Assembly: GCA_019686145.1 (NCBI GenBank)
Contig: JADGHK010000101.1
Span: 1 to 7,623, forward strand
DNA: 7,623 nucleotides
Direction: 5' to 3'
Source of the DNA: Bryobacteraceae bacterium
GTDB lineage: Bacteria; Acidobacteriota; Terriglobia; Bryobacterales; Bryobacteraceae
Both the position numbers and the translations under genes were made by a program. Positions within the stretch are counted from its first letter, which is position 1. The number at the start of each line of letters is the position of its first letter. Positions 1-5,857 of this stretch are shown here, piece after piece. The notes under the pieces were generated by a model. It searched no databases. It was given only the letters and a program-made list of their open reading frames with translations, and was not told the origin of the DNA.

Positions 1-1230
1 AACGAGGGGCGCTTGAATCGGTGCGGGTGCTTGAGGTGGTGCGGGTGCCTCAGTCTGTGTAGGCGGTGGAGGCAGTGGAAGCGGCTGCGGGGAGGCCGCC
101 GGCGTCTCCAGGGGAGGAGCCGGGGCAAGGGCCGCAGACGCCGTCGCAGCCTGCGCCCCATACTTCTCTGCGATCATCCGCTTCGCCTTTTCCAGCGCCT
201 CGGAGGCCTCGGGGTAGTCCGGCTTAAGGCGCAGTGCCTCCGCAAGATCCGCCGCTGCCTGCCCGTAGTGTCCTAGAAGGTAGTTCGAAGTGCCTCGCGC
301 CCGCCAGGCTTCGGCGTTGTCAGGCTGCAGTTGAACCGCCCGGTCGCGGTCCTCGAGCGACTCCCGCACACGCCCCAACCTCTCATGCACAGCGCCGCGG
401 GCCAGATAGAGACGAGCCTCGCTCGGGCGAAGGCGAATCGCGTGCCCGTAATCTTCCAACGCCTGCGGGAGGAGCCAGAGGCGTTCTTTCGCCTGTGCGC
501 GCAATGCGAAGGCTTCCGCTTCGTCCGGGCGCAGCTCCAAGACGCGATCAAAATCCTCGACGGCCCGCTCAAACTGACCCAGCTCCCCATACGCAAAGCC
601 TCGATCCAGCAGCGCCTCGGCGTAATCGGGCTTCAGCCGCAAAGCGCGGTCGAAATCTTCAATCGCATCCCGATGCCGTCCGAGGGCGCTCAAGGCGCTT
701 CCACGGTTCCTGTAGGGCTCCGGATCGTCCAGGCGAAGACGAATGGCGTGTGAGAAAGCCTCAATCGCCTGCTCTGTGCGGCCAAGCGCCATCAGCGCCA
801 GCCCGCGCCCGTTGTACGTGGTGTTCCGCTCCATTCCGAGGGCGATCGCGCGGTCATAATCCTCCACGGCTGCGTCGCGCTGGCCCAGCAGATAGCGGCA
901 GTCCGCCCTCAGGTTGATTGCTTCGGCGTCGTTCGGATTCGCACGAATGGCTTCGTTCAGATCCTCGACTGCTTCCGCATACCGCACTAGCTCAAAAAGG
1001 GCTTTCGCGCGGCGGCGGCGTGCCTGAACGTTTCCGGCATACGCCTGGATCGCCTGGGTGTAGAGTTGTTGCGCCTGCTCATACTGTGCGGCCAGCTCGG
1101 CGCGTACGCCCTGCTCGTAGAGACGTTCGGACTTCTTTCGGTCCCCCGCACCGGATTCTTTCTGCGCCGCCAAAGCGACCGCAAGGGCAGCGCAGACAGG
1201 AATGGCAAGCCTTGCGATCTGCATTGACAT
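1..1230 (-). CDS. Exported tetratricopeptide-repeat protein (3' end outside window)
   Basis: This minus-strand frame is open from 1230 to the left edge, giving 410 codons with no stop, so the C-terminus is missing. Residues 5-22 form a signal-peptide-like segment: one Arg, then a hydrophobic stretch ending near AAQ. From about residue 35 to 340 there are roughly nine 34-residue TPR units with the usual pattern (A at helix A, G near position 8, A-x-x-D/A-Y/F in helix B, P at the end), for example the units ending LRLKPDYAEA and LELRPDEAEA. Residues 360-410 are Pro/Ala-rich, like a linker to a further domain or a disordered tail. TPR superhelices bind proteins, and the signal peptide suggests an envelope or periplasmic site. 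The start is uncertain: ATG at 1230 or 1224 puts the signal peptide first, but neither has a clear ribosome binding site. An in-frame ATG at 1284 would add 18 residues. It is divergent from the kinase operon and may share control with it. The specific function is unknown. Confidence 0.88.
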   Translation of the reverse strand, partial: MSMQIARLAIPVCAALAVALAAQKESGAGDRKKSERLYEQGVRAELAAQYEQAQQLYTQAIQAYAGNVQARRRRAKALFELVRYAEAVEDLNEAIRANPNDAEAINLRADCRYLLGQRDAAVEDYDRAIALGMERNTTYNGRGLALMALGRTEQAIEAFSHAIRLRLDDPEPYRNRGSALSALGRHRDAIEDFDRALRLKPDYAEALLDRGFAYGELGQFERAVEDFDRVLELRPDEAEAFALRAQAKERLWLLPQALEDYGHAIRLRPSEARLYLARGAVHERLGRVRESLEDRDRAVQLQPDNAEAWRARGTSNYLLGHYGQAAADLAEALRLKPDYPEASEALEKAKRMIAEKYGAQAATASAALAPAPPLETPAASPQPLPLPPPPTQTEAPAPPQAPAPIQAPLV

Positions 1231-1248
1231 GGGTATCGATAGTATGAT
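1224..1248 (+). promoter_or_regulatory. Weak candidate promoter for the kinase operon
   Basis: A perfect TTGACA lies at 1224-1229 and a TATGAT lies at 1243-1248, just upstream of the kinase start. The 13-nt gap is shorter than the 16-18 nt normal for sigma-70 promoters, so this pair may be chance. If used, transcription would start near 1255 and leave a short leader holding the GGAG site. The -35-like box overlaps the start codon of the divergent TPR gene. Confidence 0.2.
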
Positions 1249-1270
1249 GCCAGAACGCGGGGGTGATCCC

Positions 1271-1274
1271 GGAG
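1271..1274 (+). promoter_or_regulatory. Ribosome binding site that sets the kinase start
   Basis: GGAG is followed by an 8-nt spacer and the ATG at 1283. The kinase frame is open upstream to an ATG at 1202, but the upstream Met codons (1202, 1229, 1244, 1247) lack such a site. The first of them also lie inside the divergent TPR gene. This favours the start at 1283. Confidence 0.6.
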
Positions 1275-1282
1275 TGGTATCC

Positions 1283-2611
1283 ATGGCTGGTTCGTCGCCC
1301 ACCCTCCGGCTGCTTGTCGGCTTGGGCGTCACGTTGCTTGCAGTAACGGCTTTCTCGTTCTATGCGCTGTCGCAAATCCACGGCCTGCGGCGGCTGCAAA
1401 GAGAAATTGTGGACCGGAACCGGAAGGACTCGCTCCAGCTCATCCGGATTCAGAACGACCTCAACTCGCTCGCGCTCTCCCTGCGCGACATGCTGGAAGG
1501 GAGCGAGCCCTATCCTTTGGAAGCGTACGCGGTCGAGTTCAAACGAATTCGAAGCGATCTGGAAGATGCATTCCGCCTCGAGAAGGAGCTTTCGCCAGCG
1601 ACTCGTCTTCCCGATCAGCAGAACGCGATGCAGGCTTCTTTGAAGCGCCTGTGGGATCGAACGGATCAGATGTTCGCGCTCGCCGCCTCGGGGAAAGAGG
1701 GAGAAGCGAAGCAGATGATTCGTTCCCAGGTGCTGCCGGAGCAGGCGGCTCTCACCGCCCTCGTCGCACGTCTGCTTGTGGCGAACAACGAAGCGGAGCA
1801 GCAGACGGCCGATCGGATTGAGGCCATTTACCAGGGCGTGGAGCGCAACGTCTACTACTTCCTGTCTGCCGTGCTGTTGACGATCACGGCGATGTCGCTG
1901 TATTTGATCCGGGCAAACAAGCGAATTTTCGGCGAACTGGCATCCCTTTCCCGGCAGCGGCAGGTCCTCGCCCAGAAGCTGATCAGCGTCCAGGAGGACA
2001 TCTTTCGGAGCGTTTCCCGCGAACTGCACGACGATTTCGGGCAGATTCTGACAGCCATTGGTGTGATGCTCCGCCGCGCGGAACGAAAGGGACTTCCGGA
2101 AAACTCCCCCTTCCGAAGCGACCTGCTGGAAATTCGCGAGACGGCCCAGCAGACACTCGAAAAGCTACGCTCCTTGTCTCAGACCCTGCATCCCAACGTG
2201 CTCGAGGACTTCGGTCTGGAGAAAACGCTCGAATGGTATGTACGGCAGTTCGAGAAGCAGACGGGCCTCGTAATACGCTATGAGAAACGCGGTATCGGCC
2301 CCCTCTTGAAGGAGAAGGATGCAATTCACGTGTACCGGATTCTGCAGGAGGCGCTGAACAATGTTGTCCGCCACGCTCAAGTGGCGGAGGCGGAAGTGCT
2401 TGTGGAGTACACCGACGAAGGCCTCCGCTTGTCGGTTGAGGATCACGGCGTGGGGATGCCCGATCCGCGCCCCGAGAGCGTTCGTGGACTTGGTTTGATT
2501 GGGATGCAGGAGCGGGCCGAATTGCTCCGGGGCCGTCTCCGCTTCGAGCGGCCGGCACAGGGCGGTTTGCGGGTGGCTCTGGAGATTCCATTCAGGGAGG
2601 CGGCAGTTTGA
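1283..2611 (+). CDS. Membrane sensor histidine kinase, HisKA_3 / NarX-DesK class
   Basis: The 442-residue protein is the sensor of a two-component system and would autophosphorylate on His and pass the phosphate to the regulator encoded next. It has a membrane helix at about 8-29, then a helical extracytoplasmic region at about 31-188 rich in heptad-like Leu/Arg/Glu (four-helix-bundle style). A second membrane helix is at about 190-209, followed by a short linker. The dimerisation/phosphoacceptor helix carries RELHDDFGQ with His249, and Gln254 sits where HDxxxQ kinases keep their phosphatase residue. The ATPase domain shows an N box around 353-364 (EALNNVVRH), a G1 box VEDHGVGMPD (385-394) and a GLGLIGMQER segment (402-411). 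All key residues are present. The ligand cannot be read from the sequence. Its stop shares one base with the regulator's ATG, which indicates translational coupling. The start at 1283 is preferred for its GGAG site and because it puts the first membrane helix near the N-terminus. Confidence 0.93.
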   Translation: MAGSSPTLRLLVGLGVTLLAVTAFSFYALSQIHGLRRLQREIVDRNRKDSLQLIRIQNDLNSLALSLRDMLEGSEPYPLEAYAVEFKRIRSDLEDAFRLEKELSPATRLPDQQNAMQASLKRLWDRTDQMFALAASGKEGEAKQMIRSQVLPEQAALTALVARLLVANNEAEQQTADRIEAIYQGVERNVYYFLSAVLLTITAMSLYLIRANKRIFGELASLSRQRQVLAQKLISVQEDIFRSVSRELHDDFGQILTAIGVMLRRAERKGLPENSPFRSDLLEIRETAQQTLEKLRSLSQTLHPNVLEDFGLEKTLEWYVRQFEKQTGLVIRYEKRGIGPLLKEKDAIHVYRILQEALNNVVRHAQVAEAEVLVEYTDEGLRLSVEDHGVGMPDPRPESVRGLGLIGMQERAELLRGRLRFERPAQGGLRVALEIPFREAAV

Positions 2612-3243
2612 TGCTGCACGAAATCACAGTATTCCTCGCTGACGATCATGCGCTGGTGCGGCGGGGATTTCGAAGGATTCTGGAGGACGAGTCGGGAATC
2701 CGGGTCGTCGGAGAAGCGGCCAACGGCTGTCAAGCGATTGCCGGGGTAGAGCGCCTGCGTCCCAACGTGGTTGTAATGGACATGTCGATGCCCGAACTCG
2801 ATGGCGTCCAGGCGACACTCGAGATCCGTAAGCGCGTGCCGCAATCCAACGTGCTGATCCTCAGCATGTATTCCGAAGAAAACTACGTGCGGAATGCTCT
2901 GGACGCCGGCGCGCGCGGCTATATGTTGAAGAATGCGATCGAAGTCGATCTCGTGAAAGCGGTCCGGACCATCGCCGCAGGAAAGCAGTACCTTGGCCCG
3001 GGCGTTCAGCCGCCTTCCCGCAACGAGACGCGCGATACGCTCGAGCTCCTCACGCAGCGGGAGCGTCAGGTGCTCCAGTTAATCGCCCAGGGACACTCAA
3101 ACAAGGAAATTGCGGCGCTGCTGAATGTCAGCGTGAACACCGTCTCCGTGCACCGGGCGAATCTGATGGAAGCGCTGAACATTCACCGCACGGCTGAGCT
3201 TGTGCGGTACGCCATTAAGAAGGGCCTGGTCAATTTGCCTTGA
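2611..3243 (+). CDS. NarL/FixJ-family response regulator
   Basis: This 210-residue DNA-binding regulator is the likely partner of the kinase just upstream. The receiver domain (about 4-120) has the acidic pair Asp11/Asp12, the phosphoacceptor Asp57 in VVVMDMSMPELDG, Ser85 at the switch position and the conserved Lys107. After a short linker, a LuxR-type helix-turn-helix (about 145-205) carries LTQRERQVLQLIAQG, NKEIAALL and the recognition-helix segment VNTVSVHRANLMEAL. The ATG at 2611 overlaps the kinase TGA (2609-2611). A purine-rich AGGGAGG run at 2594-2600 lies 10 nt upstream. A TTG at 2608 in the same frame is a less likely start. Its target genes are not shown. The co-transcribed FG-GAP gene and the divergent TPR gene are the nearest candidates, which is inference. 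Confidence 0.95.
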   Translation: MLHEITVFLADDHALVRRGFRRILEDESGIRVVGEAANGCQAIAGVERLRPNVVVMDMSMPELDGVQATLEIRKRVPQSNVLILSMYSEENYVRNALDAGARGYMLKNAIEVDLVKAVRTIAAGKQYLGPGVQPPSRNETRDTLELLTQRERQVLQLIAQGHSNKEIAALLNVSVNTVSVHRANLMEALNIHRTAELVRYAIKKGLVNLP

Positions 3244-4919
3244 AGCGCCAGATCAGCCGCAGACATCTTCTGCTGTCCGCGCCTGCCCTGCTCCTGGGCG
3301 CGGAAGCGGGTCTGGGTTTTCGCTTCGTCGACATCACCCGGTCCGCCGGCCTGGCGTTCCGCCACAATTCCGGCGCATTCGGGAAGAAATACCTGCCGGA
3401 AACGCTCGGGCCGGGGTGCGCGTTCATCGACTACGACAACGACGGATGGCAGGACATCCTGCTCGTCAACGGCACCGAATGGCCGGATCAGAAGAAATCC
3501 GGCAGCACGATGAAGCTGTACCGCAACAACCGCAACGGAACGTTCACCGACGTAACTCGCGCTGCCGGCCTCGACGTCGAGATGTACGGCTTAGGCGTGG
3601 CGGTAGGCGATTACGACAACGACGGCTTCCCTGATCTGTTTATTTCCGGCTACGGCCAAAGCCGATTGTTTCGGAACACGGGCCGCGGCAGCTTTGTCGA
3701 TGTGACGCAGAAGAGCGGGCTCGGGAACCGCGTGGGCTTCAGCACGTCTGCGCTCTGGTTTGACTATGACCGCGACGGCCTGCTCGATCTCTTCGTCTGC
3801 AATTACGTGCGCTGGTCGCCGGAAACCGACGTCTACTGCAGCGTCACGGGCAAAGATAAGTCGTACTGCACTCCCGAAGCGTACCGTGGCGCCACGTGCT
3901 GGCTGTTCCGAAATCGCGGTGACGGCACCTTCGAGGACGTCACTGCAAAGGCAGGTCTGTTCGACTCGACCTCGAAGTCGCTGGGCGTCGCGATGCTCGA
4001 CTACGACCAGGATGGGTGGCCGGACCTCTTCGTTGCGAACGATACCCAGCCCAACAAGCTTTACCGCAATCAGCGGAACGGCACGTTTGCCGAAATCGCG
4101 GTGAAGGCGGGCGTCGCCTTTAGCGAGGACGGAAAGGCGCGCGCCGGCATGGGGGTGGATGCTGCCGATCTGGACGGCTCGGGCATTCCCAGCATCGTGG
4201 TCACCAACTTCCACAACGAAATGCTGGGCCTTTATAAAGGAGACTCGAGCGGCGTCTTCACCGATCTCGTGCCAGGGTCCTATCTCGGAGCTGCGACACG
4301 CAACAGCCTCGGGTTCGGATGCTTCTTCTTCGACGTAGATCTCGACGGCCTGCTCGATTTGCTCGTGGTGAATGGCCACATCGACGGCTCCGTCTCGAGG
4401 GTCCGGCCCGAAATCCAGCACGCGCAGCCGCCGCATTTGTTTCTCCACAGCGGCAACGGGAGGTTCCGTGACGTAGCTCCGGACGTGGGCGGAGGCTTTG
4501 CGGAACCGAAGATTGGCCGGGGAGCAGCGTTTGCCGACATCGATAACGACGGCGATCTCGACATCCTGATCACGACCAACGGAGGTCCGGTCCATCTCTA
4601 CCGCAATGACCTGACGATCGGCCATCGCAGTATTCGCTTCCATCTCATCGGGACGAAGTCCAATCGAAGCGCGATTGGTGCAGTCGTGAGGATCTTTTAT
4701 GAAGGAACAAGCGCTTCACGGACCGTGAAGAGCGGGTCAAGCTACCTGTCCCAGTCGGAACTCCCGGTGACCTTCGGTATCGGATTGCGCGACCTCATTG
4801 ACCGGGCTGTCGTAACCTGGCCTAGCGGCCGGGTGGAAGAGTACAAAAATCTGGCGACGGGCAGGCAATACGAGATTGTCGAGGGACAAGGAATCTCGTC
4901 ACGTCCGTATCGCAGGTAA
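3240..4919 (+). CDS. FG-GAP/VCBS repeat protein with ASPIC/UnbV domain (CRTAC1-like), probable Tat export
   Basis: The 559-residue protein begins with SRRHLLL at residues 6-12, close to the twin-arginine consensus, followed by a hydrophobic stretch ending near AEA (about 23). Export in folded form is therefore likely. The body has seven Asp-rich FG-GAP/VCBS loops of the type D-x-D-x-D-G-x-x-D, starting near residues 64, 124, 175, 254, 310, 365 and 433. This fits a seven-bladed, integrin-alpha-like propeller that binds calcium. The fifth loop is degenerate (DLDGSGIPS). Between blades 3 and 4, Cys200, Cys210 and Cys220 (plus Cys187) could form disulfides. Residues about 474-548 match the ASPIC/UnbV domain (SNRSAIGAVVRI, VTWPSGRVEEY). 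The TTG start at 3240 overlaps the regulator's TGA; no internal Met would keep the signal peptide. An AGAAGGG run lies 15 nt upstream, rather far, so coupling to the upstream gene may matter. The biochemical role of this family in bacteria is not settled. Confidence 0.9.
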   Translation: MKRQISRRHLLLSAPALLLGAEAGLGFRFVDITRSAGLAFRHNSGAFGKKYLPETLGPGCAFIDYDNDGWQDILLVNGTEWPDQKKSGSTMKLYRNNRNGTFTDVTRAAGLDVEMYGLGVAVGDYDNDGFPDLFISGYGQSRLFRNTGRGSFVDVTQKSGLGNRVGFSTSALWFDYDRDGLLDLFVCNYVRWSPETDVYCSVTGKDKSYCTPEAYRGATCWLFRNRGDGTFEDVTAKAGLFDSTSKSLGVAMLDYDQDGWPDLFVANDTQPNKLYRNQRNGTFAEIAVKAGVAFSEDGKARAGMGVDAADLDGSGIPSIVVTNFHNEMLGLYKGDSSGVFTDLVPGSYLGAATRNSLGFGCFFFDVDLDGLLDLLVVNGHIDGSVSRVRPEIQHAQPPHLFLHSGNGRFRDVAPDVGGGFAEPKIGRGAAFADIDNDGDLDILITTNGGPVHLYRNDLTIGHRSIRFHLIGTKSNRSAIGAVVRIFYEGTSASRTVKSGSSYLSQSELPVTFGIGLRDLIDRAVVTWPSGRVEEYKNLATGRQYEIVEGQGISSRPYRR

Positions 4920-4940
4920 CTGGGCTGACGACTGAGCCAG
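4920..4940 (+). other. Small imperfect stem-loop directly after the operon stop
   Basis: CTGGGCT (4920-4926) can pair with AGCCAG (4935-4940) with one bulged G and an 8-nt loop, beginning right after the TAA at 4917-4919. No T-run follows, so it is at best a 3'-end stabilising or weak termination structure. Confidence 0.2.
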
Positions 4941-5000
4941 GCAGATTCTATATTGTGCTGGGCGGTTATGCTACGTGGCGGGGCTTCGTTTGCGTGCACA

Positions 5001-5033
5001 GACTCACCCGAACTGTAATTCATCGGGTGAGTC
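5001..5033. terminator. Perfect 11-bp inverted repeat between convergent genes, possible bidirectional terminator
   Basis: GACTCACCCGA (5001-5011) and TCGGGTGAGTC (5023-5033) are exact reverse complements separated by 11 nt. The element sits between the end of the FG-GAP gene (4919) and the end of the convergent small gene (5061), where a shared terminator is expected. Neither side is followed by a T-run, so it is not a classical intrinsic terminator. A protein-binding palindrome is the main alternative. Confidence 0.4.
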
Positions 5034-5060
5034 CGTGAAGAACGTTCGGTCCTAAGGCGC

Positions 5061-5279
5061 CTACTCCGTCACGGGAACTGCGGCTGGCTTGAGAGTGTGC
5101 TTTGGCCGCTCGAGCTTCTCAGGCCTCGCCGGAGAGGTCTCGTGAGGGTCGGATTCCCAGGGGACGCGATAGACGCGCATGCATGTAGGGCAGCGATATT
5201 GACCATTGACTGGCCACATAGGACTCGGGTGCATTGCCTGACACCAGATTCGGCGCAAGCTGGACCAAACTCTCTTCAT
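5061..5279 (-). CDS. Small Cys/His-motif protein, unknown function
   Basis: This 72-residue protein has no name that I recognise with certainty. It looks genuine because the ATG at 5279 is preceded by GGAGG with a 5-nt spacer, the best ribosome binding site in the window. The composition is also protein-like: a basic, Trp-rich N-terminus (MKRVWSSLRRIWCQAMH), a central segment with Trp22, Pro23 and Tyr28, and a Pro/Lys/Glu-rich tail from about 45 that is probably disordered. Cys13-x3-His17 and Cys30-x2-Cys33 (in YRCPTC) could together bind one zinc ion, as in a small zinc ribbon or knuckle. There is no signal peptide or membrane helix, so it is probably cytoplasmic. It is convergent with the FG-GAP gene and transcribed alone as far as can be seen. 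A role in nucleic-acid or protein binding is possible but is inference. Confidence 0.7.
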   Translation of the reverse strand: MKRVWSSLRRIWCQAMHPSPMWPVNGQYRCPTCMRVYRVPWESDPHETSPARPEKLERPKHTLKPAAVPVTE

Positions 5280-5284
5280 AGCTT

Positions 5285-5289
5285 CCTCC
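5285..5289 (-). promoter_or_regulatory. Strong ribosome binding site of the small Cys/His gene
   Basis: On the minus strand GGAGG is followed by 5 nt and the ATG at 5279. This near-ideal site is the main reason to accept such a short gene and fixes its start. Confidence 0.75.
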
Positions 5290-5310
5290 TTCAGCCGGTG
5301 CTCACTCGCG

Positions 5311-5340
5311 AAACGGCAGCCTCTGCTCGGACTGCCGTTT
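5311..5340. other. Strong 9-bp hairpin beside a TATATATAA run, in the leader of the small gene
   Basis: AAACGGCAG (5311-5319) and CTGCCGTTT (5332-5340) pair perfectly around a 12-nt loop. On the plus strand the stem leads into TTTTATATATAA (5338-5349), which looks like an intrinsic terminator, yet no plus-strand gene ends here. On the minus strand the TATATA would be a -10-like box and the hairpin would sit at the 5' end of the small gene's mRNA, about 30 nt before its start codon. No clear -35 box was found. The two readings cannot be separated from sequence alone. Confidence 0.4.
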
Positions 5341-5496
5341 TATATATAAGGCCACGGAATAATTGCCCCTGGGGTCCTGAAAACCAGGTAATAGTGGTCT
5401 TTTTATTGAAAGATTTGAATCAACACAATCCGCCGCTTTCCCTGACCTCTCACCTTATAGATGCCAACGCCCATATGCGAGTTTCAGACGTCCAAG

Positions 5497-5510
5497 CGAA
5501 GCTTCGAAGC
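5497..5510. repeat. Two overlapping 10-bp palindromes
   Basis: CGAAGCTTCG (5497-5506) and GCTTCGAAGC (5501-5510) are each perfect palindromes and overlap by 6 bp. Such an arrangement can be an operator for a dimeric regulator, but short palindromes also arise by chance. No further copy was noticed in the window. Confidence 0.25.
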
Positions 5511-5857
5511 GATGGCTCTATGACTTGTCAGACAAATGTCTGCTAGATAAGCGGCCTGCTTGTTGTTTACTTTCTTTCGGATCGTTCTCACCCGGCCGCT
5601 GTTTTTCCGCCTCACGATCAGCCCCGCTAGAGGATGAGATGCAGCTCTTGGCGGCTTCGGACTTCAAAATTCCCAAAGTTTCTAAAAAAGTAAGGTTCCG
5701 CCAGGTGCGGAAATACGGCAGAGACCTTTTCGAATCTTCCACATCGTCAAGTCAGCCCTCCTTGAGTAACGCGTACAACGAGACGGCGACAGCTCATTGC
5801 TTCCTTTTGTTCCCCAGGGCTCCTTTGGGACGTGACGTACACTGGAAGTTGGAGCCT

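Larger units (their letters stand above)
5280..5857. other. 578-bp stretch without a convincing gene
   Basis: This stretch between the small minus-strand gene and the YihY-type gene is visibly richer in A/T than its neighbours, notably at 5338-5430 and 5655-5695. It holds the leader hairpin at 5311-5340, a short A/T-rich tract ending TCTTTTTATT (5398-5407), overlapping palindromes at 5497-5510 and a small CAGAC/GTCTG inverted repeat at 5529-5542. The YihY frame stays open back to a TTG at 5525, but third codon positions there lose the G/C preference seen further on, so most of it is probably non-coding. It may hold the YihY promoter or a small RNA; I could identify neither. Confidence 0.5.

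Noticed and set aside
234..917. 227-codon plus-strand open frame across the TPR region
   Set aside because: Arg/Pro/Ala-rich nonsense translation. The minus-strand frame gives regular TPR repeats over the same bases.
1202..1282. Longer kinase start at ATG 1202
   Set aside because: It would overlap the TPR gene start, lacks a ribosome binding site, and adds a polar 27-residue stretch before the first membrane helix.
1079..2029. 316-codon open frame antisense to the kinase and overlapping the TPR gene
   Set aside because: The plus-strand kinase carries every motif of its family, and the TPR gene has clear repeats in a different minus frame. This frame is a GC-rich shadow of both.
3591..4643. 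350-codon open frame antisense to the FG-GAP gene
   Set aside because: It mirrors the repeated Asp-codon loops of a GC-rich gene. The translation is full of Val/Ile/Asp/Arg runs reflecting the complement of the D-x-D-x-D-G repeats and shows no domain or start signal.
5372..5407. Possible intrinsic terminator ending TCTTTTTATT
   Set aside because: The only stems before the T-run are 4-5 bp (ACCA/TGGT or CCTGG/CCAGG), too weak to call, and no plus-strand gene ends upstream.
5097..5546. 149-codon plus-strand open frame over the small Cys/His gene
   Set aside because: The minus-strand gene has a strong ribosome binding site and a motif. The plus frame has neither and crosses the leader hairpin.
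5518..5742. 74-codon minus-strand open frame in the gene-poor stretch
   Set aside because: It begins at a GTG without a ribosome binding site, has a Ser/Lys/Glu-rich translation with no motif, and lies in sequence with little codon bias. It cannot be excluded but is not supported.
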